Positions 17,564 through 28,955 of a stretch of DNA of 64,000 nt are shown here, piece after piece. The stretch's first letter is position 1; every line of letters begins with the position of its first letter. The position numbers were made by a program, and so were the translations under genes. Source of the stretch: Brachionus plicatilis (Eukaryota; Rotifera; Eurotatoria; Ploima; Brachionidae); assembly GCA_010279815.1 (NCBI GenBank), contig QEOQ01000378.1:794275-858274 (forward strand), written 5' to 3'. A model generated the notes under the pieces. The model worked only from the letters and a program-made list of their open reading frames with translations, ran no database searches and was not told the origin of the DNA.

Positions 17564-18109
17564 TTAAAGAGTTCCATAAACCATACCTGGGTATGTTTCT
17601 GGAGTTCCATTTTCTTTAGCAGATTTCAAATAACAGTATTTGAATTCTTTGTAATAAGCATAAGCAGCACATCCGGTGGTTTGACGGCATAGACTGCAAC
17701 AATCAGTTGACGATGCTACATCAGCTACTTCTTTCAAGTCACATCCTGGATAATTTATGTCAGTCTTTTCAGTACATGGGCATGGAGCTGGAGTCGGAGC
17801 TTGAGTTGGAGCTTGAGTCGGAGCCAATGTTGGCTGTTGTCTGCATCCAGAGAATCTTCCATCCGACATAACTCTTCGTTCAGTTACAGTGTATTTCAAC
17901 CAGCAAGCACCTGTAGATGGCAAAAACGTCCAAGCAGCACACTGAGCAACCCGGTAACACAATGCACAACAATCGTCCAAAGTCTTGACAATACATGGTC
18001 CTGTTCCCAAATCATTACCAAAATAATCTACATTTGACTCGAAAGTACAAGTTTGGGCATTGACATTCAATAGAGCAATGCTGAATATAATTAATATAAC
18101 TTTAAACAT
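17564..18109 (-). CDS. Secreted two-domain PAN/Apple protein, copy A (181 aa)
   Basis: A signal peptide (MFKVILIIFSIALLNVNA, residues 1-18) precedes a first PAN/Apple-like domain at about 20-90. The linker at about 92-110 is built of QAPT/APTP repeats, and a second domain runs to the C-terminus. Each domain has the local family pattern C-x-E-x-N-x-(D/I)-Y-x-G-x-D-L, then CC-x-x-C, C-A-A-(W/Y) and a C-(W/Y)-L-K pair. PAN domains are disulphide-bonded adhesion modules that bind protein or carbohydrate. No membrane anchor is visible, so the product is probably secreted. TATAAATTT lies about 60 bases upstream (near 18170) and AATAAA follows the stop. No intron. The ligand is unknown. Confidence 0.85.
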   Translation of the reverse strand: MFKVILIIFSIALLNVNAQTCTFESNVDYFGNDLGTGPCIVKTLDDCCALCYRVAQCAAWTFLPSTGACWLKYTVTERRVMSDGRFSGCRQQPTLAPTQAPTQAPTPAPCPCTEKTDINYPGCDLKEVADVASSTDCCSLCRQTTGCAAYAYYKEFKYCYLKSAKENGTPETYPGMVYGTL

Positions 18110-18443
18110 TTTTGGTAATTTAATTTTTATTTCAAATTAATGTTTTGGGTAACATTTTAGCCGAGTTAAATTTATACATGAATTTTCATCATGTATTACG
18201 TCAGATCTTCTTCGTTTTAAGTATTAAATTACATCTTCAATTATGAAATAGCATTGCTTCTTTATCATCAAATAGACTAAATCCTTAAAGTTACAATTTT
18301 AAAAACAAATATTTAATAAAGAATTGATTACATTTAAAAAAAAAGTGTCATTTAAGTTAACTTGAGCTATTCTAGAAGCAATCTTCATGTAACTTTACCA
18401 AATTATCCTGTTACTTTGAAATAAATTGATTTTTTAATCAAAA

Positions 18444-19322
18444 AATAATCACATATCGAGATTTTCACATGTATTGTTGGCATTTTTGAATAAAATGAAA
18501 AATATTATGATTGGATCAATAGAAATCATAATTTTAACAAAAATATATATTGACCATTAGAAATGTAAGAATAAAAAAAAAGTTAATTAATCCTAGCAAC
18601 AAACCCTTGGCAAAGTGCCGATTTCAGTTGCCGACAGTTCTATGCTATTCTCGTCTAATTAATTGTCTAAAAATTTAGGATTTTCCCTTTTGAAGTGTTC
18701 ATTTTGAAAGACTATAAAACGATTGTTTCAATAAATCAAAAAACCAAAAATGCACAAATATCTCGATATGAAAAAATACAATTTACTAGAAATATTTTGA
18801 AAAAATATTTTCTAAATCAAAATTTTTTGTTAGTTAAAAGACCGGTAATTTCGTCGTTCCCACTAAAGCATTCTTCTTAAAATTTAATAAGCAGACTGTG
18901 TGGGAAATTACCGATAATCAATCTTAATTTTGAGTCAATGGACAACCGCAAGCCAATAAAAAAGTAATTAACTTAGATTTTTTTACTCCTTGCTCGAATT
19001 CTTTGAGTCATTTTTAATTTTTTTTGTTTATTAGGTTTTAACATCTTTTATTTATTCACAAAATTTTTAAAATCATAATGAATAATAAATGAAAACTCAT
19101 TTGTCATATTGTCCAAAAACCAACGTTTCTAAAGTATGGTTTGATAAGCATATTCTTTTATGTTCTTCAAAGTTAAAAATTCTGGAATCTCTTGAGGAAG
19201 GATCTTCAAATTCTCAAATAACTGGAGATCTTCTTCCAAAAGTTTTTCATTTTAGTGAGGAGTTTTTTACTTAAACTTATTATTCTCCATCATTTCCTAA
19301 TTATTTAAATGAAATAAAATCT
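18444..19322. other. Intergenic, small inverted repeat only
   Basis: CCGGTAATTTCGTCGTTCCC at about 18842 is loosely mirrored by GTGGGAAATTACCG ending near 18913, a possible 70-bp MITE. An open frame at 19089-19274 (61 codons) has no recognisable domain. Nothing else is supported. Confidence 0.35.
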
Positions 19323-20804
19323 GGTATGTTCTATTGTGTTTTATAACAATTTTACATACAACTTTGAAAATACATTGAAAAAGTACGATGTTGCAAAATT
19401 ATTTTTTTAAAAAATATTTGGGGGTAAATTTTGCAATGTTATTATCAATGTTATTATTGAAATCTAAATATTCTATGTTTGGCATTACATATTTAGTTTT
19501 TATAGTTTTTAAAGAAGTTTTGATTAAATTAATTCTTTTTTCAAAAGAAAATCTGTTTTAAAAAACTGATCTATTATTCAATTTAAAAAAAAAACTCATT
19601 GGCTTTTTTAAATTTATCTAAAACAAAGAATTGATTAATCCGAATAAAAAAATTTAGCTTTAATTAAAAAAAGCTATAAAAAATAGATGACTTTAATTAC
19701 CGTATCCTTTTGCTGAGATTATGTCTAAAATCAACACCTCCAATTTTTTGAAAAAACAACAACTTTTAAACTGTCATAAGATGAAATTTTCTAAAATTTT
19801 TTCTAAATTTATTAAGACCTTATCAACACCCCACCAAACACCCTTCAGTTTTGAATTCTTTAACTTTAATTTATCTAAAAAACATATTCTTGTTTTTTGA
19901 ATATTGGTCCTTCCTATAAAAAAAAATTTTTAAAGAAATGACAACACCATCTCCAAAAACGAAAATTTGCGCCAATCAGCAAAATGATACGGTATAGAGT
20001 TTGCCTTTTAGTAAAGAAATTTTCGGATATTAAGATGAAAATATTAATATTTAACTTTTTTAATTAAAAATTTAATTTGCTTGTAGAGTGGCGCGGAAAT
20101 CCACTACTTATAGAGTAAATGAGGCAAGACATCTCATACCACTCAAACAATCATAAAAATTTCAGAAATTTAATTTTGAATTAAATGCTGTGAAAAGTAC
20201 GATTTTATTATCTTATCAAGTGATCAGTCCAAAAATTTGGCAAATTACTGCATTAAAAATTACATCCAAAAATTTTGCTCATTTAAAAGCGGATTTAATT
20301 AGCTTAATTCATTATTTGATTTGGAATCAAAGGACACCTAAAAAAATGAAGCTTACTTCAAACTTTTGTAAAATTTTAGTTTATTCGTCATCCAAGAACC
20401 CTCTTCAAAAACCCACAAATCTTTAGATTTCTTAAGACATAATCTATATATTGTGGCTTTGCGAAAAGAGCGAACATAACTAGTTTAATAAAAATTTTAC
20501 ATATAAACGCGATTTTGTAATTTTTTGTCAGATAAATCTACTGCTACTTCCGTAAATTTCAAACTATATTTTATTTAGAAAAACAAGAATAATTAACAGA
20601 GACTTTTAACAAAGTGTTTTTTCTAGTTTTTTATTTATTTTTTAATAAGAAATAAAATTTTACCAAATTTTAAAATATCCAGATTCTATCATCTAAAAAT
20701 TCAAGGTAAAGTAATTAAAAAATAATAAAATTTTATTTTTTAATGTGTTATTTTGGACTTTTTTGAATTGTAAGAATTAAAAATAGCTAAAGTTTAAGTT
20801 TTCT

Positions 20805-21137
20805 TTGCTATTAAATGAGGAAAATTTTCACAAAAGTTTTTCTTTTTTTTTGTTTAAATTAAAAATTTTATTTGAATTTTCCTCTAAGTTATTTACAATT
20901 TTTAGATTGACACGTTCTAAAAACATTTGGATGGACTTTATTGAATGTGAAAAAGTGTACTCGTCATTTAAAGATGATCAGTTTTATTTAAAAAAAAAAG
21001 GTTTTTGTATAATTGATATTGACAATGACCAAGACATTTGTTATTTAAAACTGGTTTTTCAAAAAGAACCCACATATTTCAATGAGAATATTGAGTATAA
21101 ACTTTCCAATTTTAAAGTAAATTACAAAAATAAATAA
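20805..21137 (+). CDS. Open frame of unknown function inside the TIR element
   Basis: About 110 codons. The C-terminal two thirds (from NIWMDFIECEKVYSSFKDDQ through GFCIIDIDNDQDICYLKLVF) have protein-like composition, while the start is phenylalanine-rich and may be untranslated. No domain is recognised. Another short frame follows at 21442-21639 (MKFECIELENQINFFLNDGH). They might be pieces of one element-borne gene or decayed host exons. Confidence 0.2.
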   Translation: MLLNEENFHKSFSFFLFKLKILFEFSSKLFTIFRLTRSKNIWMDFIECEKVYSSFKDDQFYLKKKGFCIIDIDNDQDICYLKLVFQKEPTYFNENIEYKLSNFKVNYKNK

Positions 21138-22053
21138 CAGTCTTTTTTTTAAAAATAAAACGCTAATATTTGCCTTCACTTTGATTAAATAATTTCACTA
21201 GAAGATTCACGTTTAAAACATAAATATCCGGTTTCGTATCGGGTTCAGGTAATTAACTCAATAAATTTTTATTTAAAATTATCTTGGTTTAATTAATCGA
21301 ACCGGTATTTGGATACAATATTAATTATTATTCAAATAGTTTTACTAGTGTTAAAATGTGACAAATAGCTAAATTTTTTTTATTAAATTTTTATCATATT
21401 TAATTTTAATACTTTATTTGAAGATTGGTTAAAGAAATTTATTGAAATTCGAATGCATTGAGTTAGAAAATCAAATAAATTTCTTTTTGAATGATGGACA
21501 TGTTAAATTAAATTTCAATTTAACTAATTTTTTGGAATTAAGAGAAAAAATAAATAACTCTTTTTTGTTTGGTAAATTTGAGTTTTATTTTTTATCCTAT
21601 TACTTTATTTTAAAGATTTCAAAATGCGACATTATGTAGTTATTTTACTACAAAAAATATGTCCTTCTAAAATTTTTGCTCAAGTCTTCATCTTCAAGAA
21701 AAGATTCCAGGAAGATTACTTATTGATATGTTAAGTTAAAATTAAATAAACAGAACAATCCTTTTCGGTTAATTGGCCTCAGTAAATTTAGAAAAAAAAA
21801 AGAAATATTAAGATTTAGAAAAAACTTAAAAATTTCACACATTTTTTTCGATTTAATTAGTGTTTTACATAGGGACTAAGGATTTTGGATAATTTATCAG
21901 ATCAAAATTCTTAAATTGAAATTATGGCCAATTTTCCAGTTTAAAAATGTCTTTTTGTCAAACCATCAAAGAAATTATTTCAATTTTTTGTTAAAAAATC
22001 TATTGTAAAGATGAATAAAATGGCTTGATTTCAACATCAATTGAGAAGATTAA

Positions 22054-22216
22054 TACTGCACTGCTCCCAAATTTGCGGCGTACCGTCCAGTGACCGTACC
22101 GTACCGTCTCAGTGTACCATCACGATTTAAATATTTAAGTATCAAAACATAAAAACTTGACTTTTTTGAAGCAGTACGCTGGGACGGTACGCCGCAAATT
22201 CAAGAGCAGTGCAGTA
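22054..22216. mobile_element. 163-bp MITE with TACTGCACTGCTC ends
   Basis: TACTGCACTGCTCCCAAATT then TGCGGCGTACCGTCC is mirrored by GGACGGTACGCCGCAAATTC and AAGAGCAGTGCAGTA. The interior has a CCGTACCGTACCGTC run. It is nested within the larger TIR element, so it inserted later. Confidence 0.75.
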
Positions 22217-22264
22217 TTTTAGCAATATTTTTAGAGTTTAATTTATTAATTTTAATTTTTATAG

Positions 22265-22389
22265 GTGACTTGACTTTTCAAGCTCGTACAAAGAAGAAAT
22301 TGACACGCAGAAACCCAGATGAGAGTTTAAAATATAAACAAAAGCGAATTTCTAATGCAGTTTTTTTATTAACCATTTTTCTTATCCGG
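22265..22389 (+). other. Exon-like fragment, unidentified
   Basis: After a TTTTTATAG acceptor-like site comes an open stretch beginning GDLTFQARTKKKLTRRNPDE, then KYKQKRISNAVFLLTIFLI, ending before a GTAATA donor-like site. Basic and then hydrophobic. No flanking exons could be linked to it. Confidence 0.2.
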
Positions 22390-23219
22390 TAATATTTTAT
22401 TTTTAATTATATTTAAGAACATAAAAATTCAAAATCAAAATTATGAAGAAAAAATATAAATTTTTAAAATAATTATTTAACTATAAAAAAAGAGATGATT
22501 TTTAAGCACGTTGATAATTTTCAAAGATTAGAAGACATCTAAAGAACATAAATTAGACAATAAGTCAAACTAAATGAACAATAAAAATTTTACATCCTTT
22601 GACTCTTAATGTCAACTATTATTATTAATTTTTGAGTTTATAGTGTTTTTTCCTTGGTAAAAATTGCTAAGATTAAGATTACCAAAAAAGTTAATAATTC
22701 AGCAAATATTTTCCATTTTTAACAAAATTTAAGTATTATTTATCAAATGTAAACAAATAAAGTTTATCTTGGAGCACCTTCAACAATCAAATAAATTTAA
22801 AATTAAAAGGAAAAAATTTTCTTTAAAAGTTTCTTTAAAAGAAAAACAAGCCTAAATACTTGAAAATTAGTATTAAGTAGTTCAAATTATTTTGAATTAA
22901 CTCACTGTGAAAATACTAATTTTGTAATTCAAATCATTTTTATCTAAAATTACAGCATAAAACTGAACATTGCAAAATTTACCCCCAAAAAATTTTTTTA
23001 AAAAATAAATTTGAAACATCGCACTTTTTGAATGCATTTTCAAAGTTGTATGTAAAATTATTATAAAAAACAATAGAACATACCATCTTTATGTTTAAAT
23101 AAGTTTGATAGTTTAAAAATTTTACATTTGAATGTAAATTCGCTTTTTTTGAAAAAAGAAGAGGTCTTGGAAATTGTTTCCCTTCAAATTTTTGACATCA
23201 TATCTTTAAATGAAACATA

Positions 23220-25640
23220 TTTGATAACTCCATTCTTTTTTCCAGCAATACAAATAATAGACTTGTAATTGTCGGTGATCTAAACATGGTTAATGTTGAT
23301 AGTGACACCAGGTTTTTGGATTTTCTAAATAACTAAGAAGTATCACATATGAGCCTACCAAATTTGGAATAAAGTGTAAATTAGATGACATTAATGCTAA
23401 ATCAAGTCATATTGATCACATTATTCATCAAGATGACTTTAACTCAAGTTCACGGTTGTAGTGATCACAAATTCATTTAAGCTTCTTTTCCTGTTAATTC
23501 TATTAAACAAAATTCTTATTCATGTACTACACGTGTCATGTCAGAAAGGGATATAGCAAAAATTGGAAGATTTTTAGAAAAAACTGATTTTTCACTGATG
23601 GATAAGCTTCCAGGAAAAGAAAATAAATGGGAATTCATTAAAAAGAATTTTCGTTTAGCAATAGAAACTTGCTGCCGATTCAAAGAGATTAAGGCGAAGA
23701 AGTTTCAGCAAGGAGGATGGTTTGATTCTGAATTAGTGGCTTTAAGAAATTATAGGGATTTTTGTTGTCATAATTACTTGAATTGCAAAAATGAGCTATA
23801 TTTAAATGAATATAGGGAGGCTAGAAGAGATTTTAAAAAATTTAATCTGAAAAAGATGAAATCTTTTTTTGATTCAAAATAATCAAAAGACTTTAAAAAC
23901 TCCAAGAAATTTTGGAACTTCTAAAAATCATCAATTAATAATCGAGGAGACGATGATTTTAAAAGCATTCCAGAAGAGCTAGTTTGGGCTGATGCTTAGG
24001 CCAGTTCCCTGCTGATCAAGTGGAGATGTTTAATATAGTGTTGTGAGTCGACTAGAAAATCATCAAGTCGACTGCAATCGACTAATTTTTTTTCGAGTCG
24101 ACTTTAATCGACTTTATTTTTCTCGAGTCGACTAAATTCGACTAAAGTCGACTTTTTTGCCGTTTTTCAAAAATAAAAAAGCGTTAACTTAAAAAAATTA
24201 ATTCGAAACTAGATTCGATTGTTTCTAACAATTAAGACAAAAGACTTTTAATATCAAACAATAAAACTAAAGTCACTGTTTTTGTGTTTTTTCATTCACT
24301 TTGATTTAACTTTTTGCAACTATGAGAAAGTTTTAGCTCATCCTTTTTCATTCAACAAAAATAAAAGCGCTCTGAATGTTTATTTAGTAAAGCTGCTGAA
24401 TTGATTACTAGTCGTAGAAATAGATTAAAACCTGAATTGGCCGAAAAGTTATTAATTTTAGGGTGCAATTAATTTGATTAGTTTGATTAGTTTGTGATCG
24501 TTTTTATCCATTTTTTTTACTTAATTGTTACTAATATAAATGTTAAACTTTAAATTTTTTTGTATAAAATTGACAATTAAAATATAAATAAAATTTGATT
24601 TTAAAATTTATTTCAATTATTTGATTTAAGCTTCGACTTAAGTCGACTTTAAAGAAAAACTAGTCGACTAGAGTCGACTTTCAAGATTTCGAGTCGACTG
24701 TCAGAAAAATCGACTAGTCGAAAAAAAAGTCGACTTTTTCCGAGTCGACTCACAACACTAGTTTAATAGCTGCTTTGCATCTATAGCGTCTTCCTCTTTA
24801 TCCGGGGAAGATGACTCGTCTAAATTTATTTTTGATATATTTAAGCAATTAAAACAAAATGAATCTTTTAATACATCAGGATTTTCGTTCCATGAGTTCA
24901 CTTTTGATGATATCAAAAAGGCTCTGGATGAATTAACCTCTTCTAGCTCGCCTGATTTCATTCGAATACGCTCAAAAATTTTAAAAAGTCTTCCGGACAT
25001 ATGTATTCCTATTCTAAATATACTTTTTAATTAATGCCTCAATTTGAAAAGTATTCCAGACGACTGGAAATTAACATTAGTAAACCCATTATATATGAAT
25101 AAAGGAGAAAGATCAGATATCAATATATATAGAGCTATATCTGTATTATCGCCAATTTCGAAAATGCTTGAAAAACTTTTGGCGAAGCAAATTAGCTTAT
25201 ATTTTGAATCAAACAGTATTTTTTTCAATGGTCAGCGTGGTTTTAGATCTGGGCATTCCTGTCAAACGGCATTCCATGAATACCTTAGTGATTTAAATTT
25301 TGCGAGGGATAATAAAGTGACCACTCTTTCTTTATTTAATGACTTAAAAAAAGCTTTTGATGTGAAAGATTCTAATCTTCTTCTTTTGAAACTGTTCCAT
25401 TATGGGTTTGATAATGAATCCTTGGGACTACTTTCTAATTAATTTAGAAATAGATCACATTTAGTTCGCCATGGTAAAGAAAATTCAAAACCTGTATCAG
25501 TTAAATTAGAATTTCCACAAGGCTCATTTTGGGTCCTCTTCTTTTTCATATTGTTGTGAATGACCTTCCTTTTCTTTTAAAGAAATTTCGTGTTAAAAAA
25601 TTCGCAGATGACACAACCATTAGTTATCTTGAAAAAGACT
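23220..25640 (+). pseudogene. CR1/Jockey-like LINE relic (endonuclease end and reverse transcriptase)
   Basis: In order: the end of an APE-type endonuclease (VIVGDLN near 23270; CSDHKFI near 23460) and a linker frame 23538-23882. Then come reverse-transcriptase blocks: FDDIKKALDELTSSSSPDFI, IPDDWKLTLVNPLY, YRAISVLSPISKMLEKLLAK, GQRGFRSGHSCQTAFHEYLS, LFNDLKKAFDVKDSNLLLLK and a catalytic box read as KKFADDTTISYLEKD just before 25640. Stops, a missing piece after PQGSF and an in-frame hAT MITE show it is dead. It is cut off abruptly at 25640 by copy B of the 3.3-kb unit, which supplies the order of events. Confidence 0.85.
24036..24760. mobile_element. hAT-type MITE rich in GTCGAC, with 8-bp target duplication
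   Basis: 725 bp with perfect 18-bp ends TAGTGTTGTGAGTCGACT / AGTCGACTCACAACACTA, flanked on both sides by GTTTAATA (24028-24035 and 24761-24768). An 8-bp duplication and TAG...CTA ends are hallmarks of hAT elements. More than a dozen GTCGAC or TCGACT motifs cluster in both subterminal regions, as expected for transposase-binding sites. The middle is noncoding. It interrupts the LINE linker, so it is younger than the LINE. Confidence 0.92.
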
Positions 25641-26271
25641 TGTAGGGGGAGATGAAGAAAATAAGTGTATGGACTCTCTGCAGGGTTGCGGAATGACTCA
25701 TGAAATGTTTGATAGCCAAGTAGGACAGAAAAGAGTAAATCCGTTAATTAATATTAGCTCTTAGATACGGAAGTGTCGTCAAATGACTAAAATACCGTAA
25801 GTGCATGATGACTAATGTTTGATATTTTACATTTAGGTTCCGAGCCTAAATGTTATTACAACAGTAGAAGTATAAGAAAGTCATTACATTAGAAGAATAA
25901 TCTTTGTGGTGTAGCAACCACAAGAGCAGATTTTGTTATGCTCGATAAACATTAAACAAAAATCTTATTTACACTATTTTCATATTTACACTACTTACAT
26001 AACTTCCATAAAACACACAACACTAACTATGTATAATAACTAATTTCCAAAGCTTACAATCTAAATATAAATAAAACCAACTAACTATAGAAACTCTATT
26101 CACAAACTATTTACATTATCCAATTTCTATCTTTCTTCCAAACTCTAAACTGGCTTTAGAACGACCGTTTTCATTATCATTTTTAGATTAATAAACAAAC
26201 TAAAAAAAACCAGCTTCTTGTCAATTAATTCTCCCCACCCTACAGGAATCCTACAAATAAGCATCAAAACA
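25641..26271 (+). mobile_element. Putative LTR, copy B
   Basis: Same as 15129-15759 but with the canonical TGTA start (TGTAGGGGGAGATGAAG). Ends ATCAAAACA before the TCTGGCGACGAGGAT leader. Confidence 0.5.
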
Positions 26272-27105
26272 TCTGGCGACGAGGATAAAAGACCCAGAAG
26301 ACTAATAAAAGTGCTTCTTGGAGGAAGTAATTTTAAAAGTGCGTGCAACGGCTACCTGACGGCTGTCAGTTAGTACCTGGAAAAAATAAAAGTCTATGGC
26401 TGGACCCGGTTATTGATGATCCGGCAGTGGACACAATGGTCGTCAAATCCCTAGCTTGCGCTTTATAAAAGCGGGGAAGGATGTGATACGACTTTGTCGA
26501 TATCACTGGAGTTAATTAACTTAACCATGAGCGTTTAAGTTAAGAAGGAGCATAAATACATGTTCCAATACGGATATCTTATTTTTTATCTTTTTAGTCT
26601 ATGAAAAAGTTTATTTCAGACAAATTTGTTTAAAGAATTTTTTTATTGCGAGGAACGAGCATCATAAGCAAATATGTAAGCGAATAAAAAAAACATCTAT
26701 GCATATGAAGAATTATTCGAATACCGTTATGCCGTACAAGAAAAAAACGACCAACTTATTGATTAATTGGTCCAAATAAATAAAATTAAAAATATTTAAC
26801 CTTGCTAATTAACAAAGGTTAGAAGTATAAATAGCTTTGTTTTGTATTCCCTTCTCTTGAAAATTGCAAGTTGATTAAAGCCTAAATATTTTATTTTATT
26901 TAAACCTTTAAAATTTTTTTATTATTTTATTGAGACAAATTAAAAAGTTTTTTTTGTTAAATTGAATTAAAATAATAAAAATGTCCAACATTTTTCATGT
27001 CTTTGCTTTGTTTTGTATTTTTTTCAATATAGATTAGTTTCGTTTTATTTTGTTTTAGTTTAATTTGCTTCACTTCAAATAATCAATTTATTAAAAAAAA
27101 CTTTA

Positions 27106-27300
27106 ATGACTCCAATCAAAAAGATTTTTGCTGCTAAATGCAAAGATGCTTGCTTGAAGTCTATACAAAGACTAATAAATAATGAAAAAAATAACACCAG
27201 AGCATTTGAAGCTAAAATCAATATTAAAAAAATTGAAATTAAATTAGCAAATTTAAAAAATAAAAGAGATAATAATAAAATTGAACGATTAACAAATTGA
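27106..27300 (+). CDS. 64-aa lysine-rich open frame, copy B
   Basis: Identical product to 16594-16788; see that entry for composition. Kept only because it is intact in both copies. Confidence 0.2.
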   Translation: MTPIKKIFAAKCKDACLKSIQRLINNEKNNTRAFEAKINIKKIEIKLANLKNKRDNNKIERLTN

Positions 27301-27346
27301 AAAGAGAATAAAAAAAAATTAATTTAAAAATTATTAATTACAATTT

Positions 27347-27475
27347 AAAACTAACTTGTACCCATTTTGTTCTTGGACTCTTCCTCGACTCCTTATTTTC
27401 TTCAACTCTTCATAAAGGAAAAGTGAGGAAAGGAAGAGGAAGAGTCGAAGAACAAAATGGGTACAAGTTAGTTTT
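27347..27475. mobile_element. 129-bp palindromic MITE, copy B
   Basis: Same element as 16835-16963, carried along with the unit. Confidence 0.8.
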
Positions 27476-27709
27476 AATTTGTACTGTACATTCAATTTTA
27501 ATAAATCTTTATCGTCCGCATTAAGCTTTTTAAGTTTAATGCGACATTAAAGCTTGATGTTTTTTAAAAAATTAAAATTAAATAACCATTTTTCTTTGAA
27601 TTTCTTTGAATTCAATTTATAGGCCTGGATTAAATTAAAAATTCAAATGTTTGAATAAAAATATTGTAATGTTTCATATTTTTTCCAATTAAACAATCAT
27701 TAAAATAGA

Positions 27710-28014
27710 GGCATTGTGAATTTTGGTACAAAGCTTAAATTCTGAAGGACTAAAACATGTTCTGTAAACTGTAGCAACCTATACATCCTTTGTATCACTA
27801 ATATACTGGTTCTTCAAAATTCTGCAATAAATCTGCAAAACTCAGAAAATTTAAAATTTGGGATATTACATTATATTAAAAATCCAACTCAACTTTAACT
27901 AGTGGAACAGATGATGTATCAAATGTTAATATTTACAGAACATGTTTTAGTCGGTTCAGATTAAAACTCTGGCGTTTTTATATTTTTTTTTTGTTTTTAG
28001 TACTAAAATTCACA
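27710..28014. mobile_element. GGCATTGTGAA-family MITE, duplicate of copy 3
   Basis: Carried in copy B of the 3.3-kb unit; same degenerate right end as at 17502. Confidence 0.6.
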
Positions 28015-28075
28015 AAAAAAAGTTTTATAATTTATTTTTAAAAAATTTTATTTATTAGATGAACATTAAAAAAAA

Positions 28076-28621
28076 TTAAAGAGTTCCATAAACCATACCT
28101 GGGTATGTTTCTGGAGTTCCATTTTCTTTAGCAGATTTCAAATAACAGTATTTGAATTCTTTGTAATAAGCATAAGCAGCACATCCGGTGGTTTGACGGC
28201 ATAGACTGCAACAATCAGTTGACGATGCTACATCAGCTACTTCTTTCAAGTCACATCCTGGATAATTTATGTCAGTCTTTTCAGTACATGGGCATGGAGC
28301 TGGAGTCGGAGCTTGAGTTGGAGCTTGAGTCGGAGCCAATGTTGGCTGTTGTCTGCATCCAGAGAATCTTCCATCCGACATAACTCTTCGTTCAGTTACA
28401 GTGTATTTCAACCAGCAAGCACCTGTAGATGGCAAAAACGTCCAAGCAGCACACTGAGCAACCCGGTAACACAATGCACAACAATCGTCCAAAGTCTTGA
28501 CAATACATGGTCCTGTTCCCAAATCATTACCAAAATAATCTACATTTGACTCGAAAGTACAAGTTTGGGCATTGACATTCAATAGAGCAATGCTGAATAT
28601 AACCAATATAACTTTAAACAT
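28076..28621 (-). CDS. Secreted two-domain PAN/Apple protein, copy B (181 aa)
   Basis: Differs from the 17564-18109 product only at residue 7 in the signal peptide (Ile to Val, two adjacent base changes). Domains, Cys pattern, QAPT linker, TATA-like motif (near 28682) and AATAAA region are otherwise unchanged, so both copies carry the same proximal promoter and may both be expressed. The duplication extends about 330 bases beyond the start codon, which limits how much upstream regulation was copied. Confidence 0.85.
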   Translation of the reverse strand: MFKVILVIFSIALLNVNAQTCTFESNVDYFGNDLGTGPCIVKTLDDCCALCYRVAQCAAWTFLPSTGACWLKYTVTERRVMSDGRFSGCRQQPTLAPTQAPTQAPTPAPCPCTEKTDINYPGCDLKEVADVASSTDCCSLCRQTTGCAAYAYYKEFKYCYLKSAKENGTPETYPGMVYGTL

Positions 28622-28955
28622 TTTTGGTAATTTAATTTTTATTTCAAATTAATGTTTTGGGTAACATTTTAGCCGAGTTAAATTTATACATGAATTTTCA
28701 TCATGTATTACGTCAGATCTTCTTCGTTTTAAGTATTAAATTACATCTTCAATTATGAAATAGCATTGCTTCTTTATCATCAAATAGACTAAATCCTTAA
28801 AGTTACAATTTTAAAAACAAATATTTAATAAAGAATTGATTACATTTAAAAAAAAAGTGTCATTTAAGTTAACTTGAGCTATTCTAGAAGCAATCTTCAT
28901 GTAACTTTACCAAATTATCCTGTTACTTTGAAATAAATTGATTTTTTAATCAAAA

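Larger units (their letters stand above)
15129..18443. repeat. 3.3-kb duplicated unit, copy A
   Basis: This segment recurs in the same orientation at 25641-28955, offset by exactly 10512 bases throughout, with no indel seen. I found five substitutions: 15131, 15141, 16493, and two adjacent bases in the PAN gene signal-peptide codons. It holds, in order, an LTR-like sequence, a second LTR-like block, a 64-codon frame, a 129-bp palindrome, a GGCATTGTGAA MITE and a PAN-domain gene on the minus strand. The repeat starts at a TG terminus and ends in an AT-rich GATTTTTTAATC hairpin. Confidence 0.95.
19323..23084. mobile_element. TIR-bounded 3.76-kb element
   Basis: The left end GGTATGTTCTATTGTGTTTT, through TACATACAACTTTGAAAATA to TGGGGGTAAATTTTGCAATG (19323-19440), is mirrored at 22968-23084 with roughly 90 percent identity over about 118 bases. 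ATCT lies directly outside both ends, a possible 4-bp target duplication. Part of the same terminus (AAATTTGAAACATCGCACTT) recurs alone near 56648. The interior has weak frames at 20805 and 21442 and an exon-like piece at 22265 but no transposase I recognise, so the superfamily is open. Confidence 0.6.
25641..28955. repeat. 3.3-kb duplicated unit, copy B
   Basis: Near-identical to 15129-18443 at a constant offset of 10512 bases. Its left boundary interrupts the LINE reverse-transcriptase frame just after the catalytic ADD box; its right boundary joins unrelated AT-rich DNA at TCTTGTAAAATATT. Because the LINE does not resume on the right, the insertion was accompanied by loss of LINE sequence or fell at an already truncated LINE. 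Copy A has no such interrupted reading frame, so B is the more likely derived copy. Confidence 0.95.
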
